Assembly: GCA_021234155.1 (NCBI GenBank)
Contig: JAJEKV010000061.1
Location: 2,009,950-2,073,949, forward strand
DNA: 64,000 bases
Direction of reading: 5' to 3'
Source of the DNA: Isoetes taiwanensis
Taxonomy: Eukaryota > Streptophyta > Lycopodiopsida > Isoetales > Isoetaceae
The position numbers were made by a program, and so were the translations under genes. The notes under the pieces are model-generated. The model did no database searches. It was given only the letters and a program-made list of their open reading frames with translations, and was not told the DNA's origin. Within the stretch, counting starts at the first letter, position 1. The number at the start of each line of letters is the position of its first letter. Below are positions 24,420 through 34,989 of this stretch, in pieces.

Positions 24420-27193
24420 TCATCGGACAAACTTACATTTTGCAGCAAGATCAGGATGCATCTCATCCTCTGACTCATTTATTCCCTGATCACTCGAGCC
24501 TTCATCCTCAGCTTCACTCTCAGCACTGGATGTACTCGAACGATCTTCTTCCTCACTGTCTACAAGTGAGTCTTCATCATCATCTTTTTTGGCCACCTTT
24601 TTGGCTTGTTTGTCTAATCCACATGCTGACCTTATTAAAGTTTGAGTGACCATACGTAACTTATTAGCAGCAGTCAGAACAAAGTCATATGCAAGAACCT
24701 TTACTTCAGTTAGATCTATGACAGCAGTGCTTGCTTTGGACTTAGCTCTCTTTCCCACTCCTGTTTTTACCATCTCCAAAGTATAACTCCCACTGAAAGC
24801 ATTGGCAGCAGTCGTTCTCATCCAGTGCACTTTTAATTGAGTGGGAATTCCATCCTCTCTTGTTACCTCCAGTACTTTAGCTAGCCAGAACGGCTTCCCA
24901 GACTCATCATTATCAGCTGGGACAGCTATGAGCATTCCTTTCAATCTCGGTAGACCGAACCCGCATACTCGAGCAACTTGTTGTGCTGTGCGTCTAGGGC
25001 CAGTGTACATGACTCTGTCATCTTCATCTGAGCTAGCCAATATCTCTACATGTTCCTCTTGATTCTCAACTTGCACAGGGAGGGTTTGCCTAGATGGCCA
25101 GTTGAATGTAACTGGTCTTCGACCTTGTAATGAAGCTTGCAACATGTCACGTTGCCGAGAAAAAAATTGAGGCCACCATAAAGCATCTGCCTCCCCAAAG
25201 TGGTTAGAGCAGGACTGAATACTTGTCTCAATACAATCCAATGATTTATTTGAGTCAAATGCTCTTCCCTCCTTTTTACTCTTTGTGATTTCTTTCAAGC
25301 TTTTTAGAGGCATTTGCTCTGCAGAGAGCATGGAACTAGTATTGGGGATGTTGCGAATGAATTGAATACCTGCTGCTGGCTGCCACTGCAAGGATGTGGC
25401 ATATTTCTTTCCTTGTAAGATGGCCTTGCCATCTACAAGTGAAATTTTGATCTGATGCTGAAATGTAATGTTTCTCAAGGGCTCAATAGCACAGTGACCT
25501 AGTTGATCTCTCCGAAAAATCCATTCCTTGAAATCATAAGTTTCTTCCAATAACTCGATGTCTGGACGAGGATTGTAGGAATCTTGGATGACCTCAATCA
25601 TGGTCGGCGGGGCTTAGAGCTTTTTTTCGAGCAAGACGTTTAGAGAACCTACTGAACATCTGATCAATTTGGTCGTGTGTATGACCAACAAGCAGGAAAC
25701 CAATCTTCACCTTCTTGAAGATTTGTTTCTCTACTAGCATAGCACAGTAAGCAAACAACGCCTGATTCTTATTTTCCCTTGTCGTGTTATCTAGCTGAAG
25801 ATACAGAACCGGCGGTATATGTTCTAGATTGGAAAGAAGCTTATTCAATATTGTGATAGTGAGATTTGGATCAGCATGAATGTTTGGATAATTCAAAAAT
25901 GCCTTGCAAGATAGTTTTCCATTAAATACCATAGCACCAACAACATGCGGATGTATGAAATCTTCTTCAAAAGATCCTTAGGCACATTGACAAAATGTGG
26001 TAGGGTGGTCTTCTTCCCGTCCATTCCATCAATAACAACCGATATGTAGTTGAGTGGTTGTTCCAAAGGCTTTCTTCCTATGTTTTGTCAATTTTCTCCT
26101 TTCCAAAGATTGTTGTTCTCTCAGGCTTGTTCGGGTTTCTCCTTCAATGCATCTGAAAGGAAAACATGTTTAGGAAAGAACCTACTTTTAAGTAGAACTA
26201 GGCAAGAACACGTCCTGGAAGCTTACTTTTAGTGTGAAGTGTCCTTGCATTTTGTCTCTGAGCTTTTAATTCAGAGCATGTAGCACAAACAGACATCCTA
26301 TGCTTTCTAGGAATGGCCACGCGAAAAAACTTTTTTCCGCAGCACACAAGAAAGTAAGAGTAGCGACAAAGCGTTCTCCGCCCTCAACACACATCTCCTT
26401 ATAATTATCGTGACTTCTTGTTTCGTGAAATTGTCACTCAAGTGGTACATAGGGGGCTGTTAGGGAGTTTCTCACAAGACTCCTTAAAGAAACCTTCCAT
26501 CCAGGAAACACATTGAAGAGCATGAATTCTGGTTATGCCTCCTGAATGGCAGTAGTCATTGATGCCTGGATTCTTGTCAAGCCTTTTCTTCAGGCGGTCA
26601 AGTCGTCTGCTGCCTAAAGCATGAATCAATTTGAAGGCCGCTTGACGACGCGGTGTGGCCACCAGTTTGTGTAAGTAAACTTCTCACCATCATCCGCCTA
26701 ATATTGAAGGCTAAGTAGCCCCTTTGGTCTAGCGAGTCATTGAACTGTAACTATCATCAAGCAACCTCAATTCCTTTAGTCCAATCTTAAGCAAACAACG
26801 TTGAGAACAACAGTGCTTTGTATGTGTTGCCCGCAAGTGAGCCTCGTCCATGAGTTTCTTTCTTCTAACGGTTGTACATGCTGTCTTGTGTAAGTTACGC
26901 TTAAGATTTTTACTTGCAGGGGCTTTGAATTCGAACATGGAGTCTTGTGGCTTTGGTAGGTCCTCGTCTGAGACATCAACATGAGGTGTTTCTTCGTCTG
27001 AGAGATCAACATGAGGTGTACTTGTAGATGCTGAGAGGTTTGATGTGGGCAAGGCCTGGGGGGAGGTGCTTTCCCTCTCTGCGGGAAAAAAGTAATCGAG
27101 GGCTGGTGACGTGGTTGACCAGCTCCCGGCGTCGTGTCGTAGAACACAGAGGGGGTTAGTGTCGCCGACCGCCCCCACTTGTTGTAGTACCAT
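24420..27193 (-). pseudogene. Putative DDE-type transposase, DUF7869-like, frameshifted
   Basis: Reading down the minus strand: a Ser/Pro/Asp-rich start (27,193-26,900), a possible zinc-binding part (HCCSQRCLLKIGL), a helical segment (RRLDRLKKRLDKNPGI at about 26,590), then KEMCVEGGERF and RKHRMSVCATCSELKAQ (about 26,300). An intron-like gap follows (GTAAGC donor near 26,224). The core then carries VVIDGMDGKKT (about 26,030), YLQLDNTTRENKNQALFAY (about 25,790) and GFLLVGHTHDQIDQMFSRF (about 25,680). The Asp residues in IDGMDG and QLDN, and the HTHxxIDQ block, fit an RNase H-fold transposase. The pattern resembles what I recall as Pfam DUF7869. The C-terminal 393 codons (25,601-24,420) add a WLAKVLEV reader-like stretch and an acidic tail. 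One-base breaks lie near 26,390, 26,055, 25,975 and 25,595. A proline-rich ORF at 27,495-27,298 may be an upstream exon. Confidence 0.75.
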
Positions 27194-27560
27194 TTAGCGA
27201 AATGGATGGAGTTGGTGTGATTTGCCTCCGTGGAGGGAGCCTACGGTGGACTATGGGCGACGTACTAAAATGAAGTGGAGGAGGTAGTCTGACCTCTCTA
27301 GCCTGAGGTGGGGTAAAACGCATTGGTGGGGGCGTATTTCGGGCTCAGCGCGGGGTGTGGTGGAGTAAATTGAACTGGTGGTGGAAGCCGAGGTGGTCTT
27401 GCTGGAGTAAACTCAACAGAGCTGGGTGTTGGAATGTCGGATGTAGAATATTCGTGGCTACTTCCTGGTGTCTGTTGAGGAGGTGTGAAAGCCATTGCAG
27501 GGAAGAAGCCATGAACGAGAGTTGGAGGCTCAAGCAGTTCTTTTCTCTCGAGCCATACGG

Positions 27561-27700
27561 TATAAATTTATACTGAGTTGGTATAAATTTATACAGGAAG
27601 AAAAACTTAAGAATGGCAGATCAGATAAATTTATACTGAGAGATGGTATAAATTTATACAGAGGGAGGGCAACATAGAACGTAAACGGTATAAATTTATA
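27561..27700. repeat. Palindrome cluster upstream of the transposase
   Basis: Five copies of TATAAATTTATA in a GGTATAAATTTATAC context, at 27,561, 27,582, 27,624 (one mismatch), 27,647 and 27,689. They lie just upstream of the minus-strand transposase region. Confidence 0.9.
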
Positions 27701-27970
27701 CTGAAAAACTCACGTACACTTGTATTGAAAACTTTATGGAGAAGCGCTATATGAAGCGGCACTTAGCAGAGGTACTTAAGCCCTACCGGCCACCCTATTT
27801 TCTATATACGCAGCGAGTCGTCGGCGGCGGTCGCGGCTTATATACCCCCCCTTATTTGCTCTCTGGAACGTCTATACGCGGGTCTATACTGTCATGGCCA
27901 CGTAAGTCTACTACCCGTACTGTTCTAGTTTCTCTTTTGTTTTAATCTGCTAGAGTGTAAGCGCCCACGG

Positions 27971-28448
27971 TATAAATTTATACCGATATGGTTCTGGATC
28001 GGTATAAATTTATACCGCTCGAGCACGAGCGGTATAAATTTATACCGTTCCAGAACACAGTCGGTATAAATTTATACCGATATAGTTCTGGATCGGTATA
28101 AATTTATACCGCTCGAGCACGAGCGGTATAAATTTATACCGTTCCAGAACACAGTCGGTATAAATTTATACCGCAAGTGTTCTGGATCGGTATAAATTTA
28201 TACCGCTCGAGCACGAGCAGTATAAATTTATACCGCTCGAGCACCTGCGGTATAAATTTATACCGACTGTGTTCTGGAACGGTATAAATTTATACCGCTC
28301 GAGCACCTGCGGTATAAATTTATACCGACTGTGTTCTGGAACGGTATAAATTTATACCGCTCGAGCACCTGCGGTATAAATTTATACCGACTGTGTTCTG
28401 GTTCGGTATAAATTTATACCGCTCGTGCTCGAGCGGTATAAATTTATA
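27971..28448. repeat. Main palindrome array between the two transposon genes, 16 copies
   Basis: Sixteen copies of the 18-bp palindrome CGGTATAAATTTATACCG or a one-base variant. Core starts are at 27971, 28003, 28033, 28065, 28097, 28127, 28159, 28191, 28221, 28251, 28283, 28313, 28345, 28375, 28407 and 28437. Every step is 30 or 32 bp, close to three helical turns, so the sites would face the same side of the DNA. Two spacer types recur: one with GTTCTGGA or TCCAGAAC and one with GCTCGAGCAC. Spacers in the right half are largely the inverse of those in the left half. The array sits between divergent genes, as a shared control region would. Confidence 0.9.
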
Positions 28449-29067
28449 CCGATCCAGAACCATTTTGGAATCTTGGTGTCTAGTGCTTAAAGAAGTGTCG
28501 CAAACCTTAATATTTCAGTAATATTCTTGCGTTTTAAGCTTAAATAACACAAATAAAGTGATAATTTAGTGTAGATTTTATGCTCTTTTCGCCTCTATTT
28601 TTACTGTTTTTATGTTACAAAAGGTCGAAAAAGGTTCTGTTTCTTGCATAAAAATGGCCTTCTTTACGCTTTTTCCAGCCCCAAGATCAGGTTTGTAAAC
28701 AAGGGCCAGTCATCAAAGGCTGCACCAATAGAGCCACAGACATACGAACTGAAAGACCAGACGTGGTACGTCCACAGGGGTGCAAGAGAGAGCAAACCCA
28801 CTGAGGCGTACCTTTACTTGTGTCATCAATCAGGGAAGGGCAAGTACAAGACTGACGATTATTACCCTGCCGGCGAAATTGTCAACCTTATTGCTACAGA
28901 GGTCGATGATGAAATCTTAATGAAGTGCATGCATGACAAGGGGGAAGTCTTCTACGTTCTTGAAAGTAAAATGCTTCGAATAAGCATGTGCAAACCCAAA
29001 GATGTGCATGAGTACGTGGCTGACAATTACAAGAGTGGCCATGTAAGTATTGTTTAGTGTCTTTACG

Positions 29068-29079
29068 TATAAATTTATA
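29068..29079. repeat. Single palindrome copy in the first methylase intron
   Basis: CGTATAAATTTATACCG within the intron 29,043-29,112. Confidence 0.9.
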
Positions 29080-30121
29080 CCGTCATCTTCCTAACTTAAC
29101 CCTGCATTACAGGATATAGTGGACATTTTGATGTCAGTTGTGCTTTGCGAAGAAACAAAGTTGGTCAAAGGTCTGTGGTACCCCACTCCTAACGAAGAGC
29201 TTGAAGAGAAGGACGAGGAAGTAGAAGAAGAAGAGGAAGAGGAACCAGTGGTAACAAAGGGAAAGGGTAGGAAGCATTCCCTGGTAGTAGATACACAGGC
29301 TCCTACAAAAAAGAAATCTAGAGGCACAAAGTCTTTGACTATAGAGGAGTCAACAGAAGCTCTTCAGAAGGCTCCTGGAGCAGATATTGTTGTGAAGCCT
29401 GCAGATAAATCAAGTGCTATTCTCAAGCGGGTGAATGACACTAAACTGCTAAAGCAAACTATTTCTTTGACATTGAGCACCATTAAGAGGCCACCTAAAA
29501 ATGAAGATGGGGTCAGAGTGCTACAGTGTCCTAAGTCAGATAGGCACATGTGGCTATACTGAAACAAAGAATGAGAAGAAATCCTCATGCCCATGTGTCG
29601 CCACTAGTTGTTATGGTGGACAGGAGTCAGTGCAACCAACTAAAAGATTACAAGAAGGCTGACTTCGAAGATTACACATACTACGTTCTTGGAGGCACAC
29701 ATAGTTACAAGGCAAGGAAAGAACTAGCAAAAGAGGAAAGCCGTAACGAAGTGTGGAAGAGCGTTGAAGCACATATATACGTTGGTGTAACAGATGAAGA
29801 AGCAAAAGTCATTGCCGTGAGTCATAATCTCGACAATGACTTCAGATTAAAAATGAGTTTAATAGACAAGATCCGTTTCATGCACCGTGAGTACGTGGAA
29901 TTTGGATTTTAAAAAGCAAAAGAACAAGCTGCAGGAGCTTCGAGAAGCCTCGCGTGATGTGTCTTTGCCTCCAGCCTATGACTATGATAAGAAGCCCATT
30001 ATGGCAGTAAAGCAATACGATAACTACTTTCAGCTGGCATTCAGAGATGGTCAAGTAAGTAAATGCTCTTCTTTCTATGTTTTGTAGTATGTTTAGCGTG
30101 GTTACAAGTGCCTTGGCACGG

Positions 30122-30453
30122 TATAAATTTATACCGTGGCCAGTATAAATTTATACCGCGACTAGTCACGGTATAAATTTATACCGGGCACGGTATAAAT
30201 TTATACCGCGACTAGGGACGGTTTAAATTTATACCGTGGCCGGGCACGGTATAAATTTATACCGTCCCTAGTCGCGTATAAATTTATACCGCAGTTTAAA
30301 GTCATATAAATTTATACCGGTGGCCGCGGTATAAATTTATATCGGTGGTTGGCGCGGTATAAATTTATACCGTCCCTAGTCGCGGTATAAATTTATACCG
30401 TGCCTAGTCGCGGTATAAATTTATACCGTGTCCAGGGACGGTATAAATTTATA
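30122..30453. repeat. Palindrome array inside a methylase intron, 13 copies
   Basis: Core starts at 30122, 30144, 30172, 30194, 30222 (variant), 30250, 30277, 30305, 30330, 30358, 30386, 30414 and 30442. The commonest step is 28 bp. Spacers are short GC-rich phrases such as CGCGACTAGGGACGG or its inverse, different from those of the main array. The entire array lies inside the intron that begins at 30,055. Confidence 0.9.
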
Positions 30454-31528
30454 CCGTGACTACACACCATGCGTATTTAGAAAGTAGACTGTGCAACATA
30501 TTCTCTTACGCTAAGCAACACTAAACTAATGGCGTTTGTCCATTTACGTGTGGGATCTTCAAGAAAGAATTTTTGTATGTTCAAGATGGTGAGCTTAAAG
30601 AGCAAGCCACTCAAGCAGGAAAACCAAAAAAAGGGTGGAGAATTAAAACAGAAAAATATGAGCATTGTACCCTGGACGCAGTTACAGGGATTAAAAAGCA
30701 AAGAAATTTTTGTTCGCCTTTTGGAAAAAGTCGTGGCCAAGGAATTTACATTAGACGAAATGGCCAAGGAAGCTAAGACGTAAGCCACATTTGCAATGCC
30801 GTGTTTCTTCTACATTTTCTGGTCTTACAACATGTTTCTCTTTGCAAATGAAAAGACATTGTCACCTGCCAGGCCGAGTTAATGAAGCAGCTAAACCTAG
30901 AGGACTGGGAGGAGTGCAAGCTTCTCTACCCAAGTTGTACCACTGATAGTATCATTAGAGAGCACGCTGTTAACTTTAGTGGCTGGGTAAGTTTTGCTAA
31001 AAATATGTTCTGTGTTTGTGCCTTTTTCTCACAATATTCTTACAGAACAAGAAAAAGGGGCTCCCCGCTGGATTTTTAAACCTGGTTCGTAGGGCCAAGG
31101 AAGAGAGGCAGAGACTTAAGGCAATCGAACAGGGAAAGGAGGTCGCCACTAGCAGCTTTGACACTTCTTATGAAAGATTTACAACGCTTTGGTCGGACCG
31201 CATGTACTGAGAGTTGTTGAGGGTGATCGCACGAGGGGACACTTTTGGAGAAGCGAACTTCACATTATGCATTGCGATATTCCCTATGGTTTCAAAATTA
31301 AGGACGGTAACTTTTGACGAGGAGGCTTTCACGCACGTGCAAGTCCACTCTTTTTTGGAAGGCCTGAAGGAAGTCACCTTATCTGCTAACTGGAGGGTCA
31401 TCATTTTCCATTCGGACCTACAAACAATGTCGGTGCTTAAACCTATGGGAGCTGTCTGTAATGCCGGCTTTGAAAACTGCATTTGGTAAGCTTAACATTT
31501 AACGCTTTTCTTTTTAGTAACTCCACGG

Positions 31529-31655
31529 TATAAATTTATACCACAACCGCCCTAAGGTTTAAATTTATATAGCAAGGCAATGTCTGTATAAATTTATACG
31601 GCTTGCAGCCGCGGTATAAATTTATACCGCAAGGCAACCCTGGTATAAATTTATA
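31529..31655. repeat. Palindrome array inside a second methylase intron, five copies
   Basis: Core starts at 31529, 31559 (variant), 31587, 31615 and 31644, steps 28-30 bp, within the intron 31,486-31,729. One further copy lies after the gene at 32,398-32,409. Confidence 0.9.
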
Positions 31656-32410
31656 CCGCCACACTACTGAGCTAACTTATTTTCCTTGTTTTTATTTTAC
31701 TAATATTTCATTGTTGTGCTGTTTGGCAGGCTTAAAACAAACGTTAAGGGTCATGGTGGTGGTCCGCGCTTAGTAAGTTGTTTCGAGCATTTTCACATAG
31801 GGTTTTACAGCGCAGATGCCAAAAAAACCATGGTTCACTTTAATACGCAGAATGAAAAGACTCCTCCCTGCAATGCGTTTCAGTTCCTACGTTTTGCAAA
31901 AATTAAGAGACCCACAAAATGACAAGGCTACCGTGGTGTCCCATTATCGGCCACAAATACTTATTAATAATTTGATACAAATGGTTTTCTCGCCTGGGAC
32001 CGGATCTTAGACGCATTTTCTGCTCAGCACCACAGCCAGCCATTTCGCCCTTAGCTGTGGGCGCAATGTTGTCTCCGTCGACATAGACCCGGACAAAATA
32101 AGTTTCATCAGGACCAGGATAAGCTCTTGTGAATCCTTTCCTGATGAAAACGAGGAATTGGGAGCAAAAAATGGTGCTGGCGATGTAAAAGGCACATATA
32201 CAGAAATCCAGCCTCCACTTACGGGAAGAAGAGATGAGGAGGTGGAGTTCGTCGATCTGGAGCCTGTGGTGCCCGGTGCCGAGAAACAAACTGCACTGCA
32301 CCATTGAATCGAAGGGGCGTCTCTGCTATTATAACCTCGCAAGAGACTGATCCTAAGGGGAGAGAGAGTCCTGTGGACTGGGAAGAGCCACCTCCCGTAT
32401 AAATTTATAC

Positions 32411-32854
32411 AGACAGCATTTTAAACTATCTTTCATTGTAATCTATGTGCTAAGAATTTCAATATATTTTGATGAAGATTTCTCAACTGAAAACTTTGTC
32501 TCTTCAACAATGCTTAATTAGAACAATTCTTTTTTTGATTCATGATTTCAGACTCTTTCTCTTTTCTATGTTTGATTTTCTTAGTACTTATATTAAGCTT
32601 GCAAAAACACAAAACTATATTTCCTTCTATTTTCAACAACAAATACTTAATGAGTTTTTAAATGTAATGTCTCTCTCCTCAAAACAAGCTTTTTTTTTTT
32701 TTTGCCCTTCTTAAAAAATGAAAAGGCTTCAAAAATGTTGCTTTTTTTGGGGTGTTTCGAATGCTATTTGCTCAACAATCTATTTTGCTCCCTATTTTGT
32801 CCATTTTTTTCAAGTTTCCAATTTTTATAAAGGAATCTTTCAAACGCACTTCTT
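32411..32854. other. AT-rich subterminal region of the transposon
   Basis: No coding signal is seen. Near 32,830-32,850 it carries GGAATCTTTCAAACGCACTT, the counterpart of the subterminal sequence at 24,047-24,077. Confidence 0.5.
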
Positions 32855-32884
32855 AAATAAGTGCGTTTCATTTTAAACCTTGTT
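32855..32884 (-). repeat. Right terminal inverted repeat
   Basis: Reverse complement of the left end, one mismatch in 30, followed by the GGAT duplication. Confidence 0.9.
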
Positions 32885-33449
32885 GGATACTGAATAATAT
32901 CTAATCTATCTATCAAAATATACGTGGTTAGGTTCATTCGTTAAGGCTAGTGATCTTAGGATCTATAAGGCTGCTAAGACTGATCTACCATACTATCCTA
33001 GCTCGTTGCCAGGCTAAAAGTTGGCTTTGCACAACAGAATCATAGGTTACCTGATCCTTGGCTTGTTCCTGCTCCTCGAATCACGTCCATACCTATGTTC
33101 AGGCTGCATGCAGCTGCTTCTGGGAGAACTGTTGTGCAAAAGCAGCTTGGCGACGCCCGACAATGCGGACTAGCAGCTTGACTTGGCCAGAGTGGCCCAA
33201 GGAAGCCAAAATGCGAAAATGGAAAGGGTTTAGGATTTCCCCTTTTGTTCCTTTTTACATGACATTTAGGTTTAGGTTAGAAGGGACCAATGGGGCTTTT
33301 GCATATGCTTAATATACATGTGTAACATACGAGGTTGCCCTCTAGGCGCAACTCTTTACGGCTCTCAAGTACTTGTCATGGTGACATGTATGCGTGATGT
33401 GGCAGTATAATATACGTATTTGGACCATATATTATGCTGGAACGTCACA
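32885..33449 (-). repeat. 5' LTR of element B, upstream part
   Basis: The minus strand from 33,449 reads TGTGACGTTCCAGCATAATA and then AAATACGTATATT. It aligns with the LTR start of element C (TGTGACGGTCCAGGGGAATA, then AAATACGTATATT). Both starts can form a hairpin between the AATATA and CGTATATT arms. Joined with 23,073-24,007 the LTR would be about 1.5 kb, against about 1.6 kb for element C. Confidence 0.7.
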
Positions 33450-33941
33450 ACATGGCCCTGAACCATTGGATGAAAATGGAGGAGTGAATCTTGGCGGTCT
33501 ATTCTGGACAAGGGGTGCAAGGAATGTGTAAGAAAGAGGGCTTTAAATACTAGCCTTTGAAAGTCGATCGAAAATTTGGGGCTTTTCATCTCCATCGTCC
33601 AAGTCGAAGTTGGAGAGTAGGGTAACAAGAAATGAAGAATTAGAGCTTCGTGGTATTTACTAGGCATTGTTCCTGAGCAGACTTGTGTCGCTGGATTGCA
33701 ATCTTGAGCTTTTAGTTATGGTGATCAGAGTAGGCAGTGTTAAATGTGGGTGAGCACATGGAAGGACGTGGCTGTGGAAGGGGAACCAGGTAAGCAGGAC
33801 TGTGCTTTTTTAAGTGGGTGTGGGTTTGAGTGTTCCAGAGTTTTGTTCGGCCGATTTGTGATAGCTTTGTTGTGGCGACTGAAGGTTTGGGGCGTTCTTG
33901 TATGTGATCGAGGAGATAGATTGGATTGGAGAATTGGGTGG

Positions 33942-34585
33942 GTGGCAGCTGGTTGCTTTCTGAATAGGTGGCAGATTTGTGCTAAAGCTAGAGAATGGAG
34001 TGTGTTGGGAAATTTGAGTCTGTTGGCAAATTGAATGCTAAAGAGAAAGAAGGTTGTTGGTAAGATTGAATTGGAAAAATGTAAGTGATGTATGTTATAT
34101 AATTAAATTGAAGTTTGTTAGAGTTCAGGATCAATTTAGTAATAGCATAGTAGAGAACTATAGACCAAGGGATGCTTTCTATGAGGTCTCCATACTGGTC
34201 ATGGATGTTTTTGAGATGGTTGCCAAATGTAAAGGCATTAGAAAGTAGTTGAGGCTTGAGGTCTACTTAATATTTGTGAGGCAGCTGATTGCTTTCTGAA
34301 TAGATAGTAGATTTGTGCTAAAGCTAGAGAATTGAGTGTGTTTGGAAATCTGGAAGTTGTTGCTAACATTAAATTGGAAAAGATGTAAGTGTAAGTGATT
34401 TATGTTATAATTAAATTGAAGACTGTTGGAGTTTAGGATCAATTTAGTAATAGCATAATAGAGAAATATAGACCAAGGGATGCTTTTTATGAGATTTCCA
34501 TCAAACAAATAGTATTCTTGGGAGCCAGCATGGTTGTTTTAATAGTTGTTTTCATACTGATGATGGTTTTTTTTAGATGGTTGTC
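33942..34585 (+). repeat. Diverged tandem duplication of about 335 bp
   Basis: Segments 33,942-34,225 and 34,278-34,585 share long phrases such as GATTTGTGCTAAAGCTAGAG, GGATCAATTTAGTAATAGCA and ATAGACCAAGGGATGCTTT. No ORF is conserved between the copies. The surrounding 33,455-34,960 shows no recognised gene. Confidence 0.8.
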
Positions 34586-34989
34586 AAGTTATCCTGTTTA
34601 TTGTAGTACTCAAAGCTTCAAACTTACTTAAATTTGTGAGGGCTTAAATGTAAGGGGACCATCTATATGTCGAGTAGTTTATGAAGTAGGTGAATGATCT
34701 TTGTTTCAAGTGGTAGAAATACATCATTGTAGTTAGGCAAAGTGTTGGATCTTGATGTTGCTTTGTATCTGCAGGGGGCGGGTTGGAGAATAAGGCTTCG
34801 CGAGTACAATTGGGAGTGTGACGTGCAGTGGAGGGTGGCTGGGTGGCTGTCATCAACGTTGTTTGGTAAGGTCTTGGTATTTATGCATTGTCGTGAGTAA
34901 GGTTGTATTGGTGAGTCTGCTGGTGTGTTAAACATTCTAGGACTTGGGTAACAGGTAGTAGGTTGCATATTTTATGTACATCATGTTGG

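Larger units (their letters stand above)
28679..32304 (+). pseudogene. ParB-like domain plus DNA N6/N4-adenine/cytosine methylase, frameshifted, with introns
   Basis: Spliced gene with open exons at about 28,679-29,042, 29,113-30,054, 30,580-30,779, 30,862-30,986, 31,046-31,485 and 31,730-32,304. Most introns have GT-AG ends. The N-terminal exon pair is of unknown family with an acidic Glu/Lys stretch (about 29,200-29,290). A ParB-like segment follows (YYVLGGTHSYKARKELA, then VAHIYVG-type DEEAKVIAVSHNLDNDFR at 29,690-29,860). A basic helical linker comes next. The methylase has motif IV as HCDIPYGF (about 31,275) before the cofactor-motif region FSPGTG... CGRNVVSVDIDP (31,990-32,090), the permuted order of the N6_N4_Mtase family. 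Frame breaks lie near 29,550, 29,900, 31,205, 31,310 and 31,920, with a stop in the motif I region at 32,008. The start codon was not found; the first exon may be upstream. Confidence 0.75.
24008..32884. mobile_element. 8.9-kb DNA transposon with transposase, ParB-like/methylase gene and palindrome arrays
   Basis: The ends are inverted repeats of 30 bp with one mismatch (24,008-24,037 and 32,855-32,884; 24 bp are perfect, starting GTTTAAAATGAAACGCACTT). They are flanked by a direct GGAT on both sides (24,004-24,007 and 32,885-32,888). Shorter similarity (TTTGAAAGATTCC) continues inside each end. The two genes are divergent: a transposase-like gene on the minus strand (24,420-27,193) and a ParB-like/N6-N4 methylase gene on the plus strand (28,679-32,304). 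An array of palindromes lies between them. The element sits inside the LTR of element B, so it arrived later. Both genes carry frameshifts, so this copy is not autonomous now. Confidence 0.85.
16740..33449 (-). mobile_element. Ty3 (gypsy) element B, minus strand, interrupted by a DNA transposon, 3' end missing
   Basis: On the minus strand the element starts with an LTR (TGTGACG at 33,449). The LTR is split by the transposon at 24,008-32,884 and ends near 23,073. Then come the primer site (23,071-23,060), a leader with three hairpin repeats, a small ORF, a gag region, protease, reverse transcriptase, an RNase H start and an integrase tail, which ends near 16,740. No 3' LTR follows. Most of RNase H and the integrase core is missing at about 17,015-17,030. 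LTR start and end, primer site, small ORF and gag all match element C (37,676-50,718), so the two belong to one lineage. Frameshifts and stops show that it is inactive. The 3' boundary is approximate. Confidence 0.8.

Noticed and set aside
27971-28448. CRISPR-like array because of evenly spaced repeats
   Set aside because: The repeat is a full palindrome, the spacers recur in two types, the copies lie inside a plant transposon, and no cas-like gene is present.
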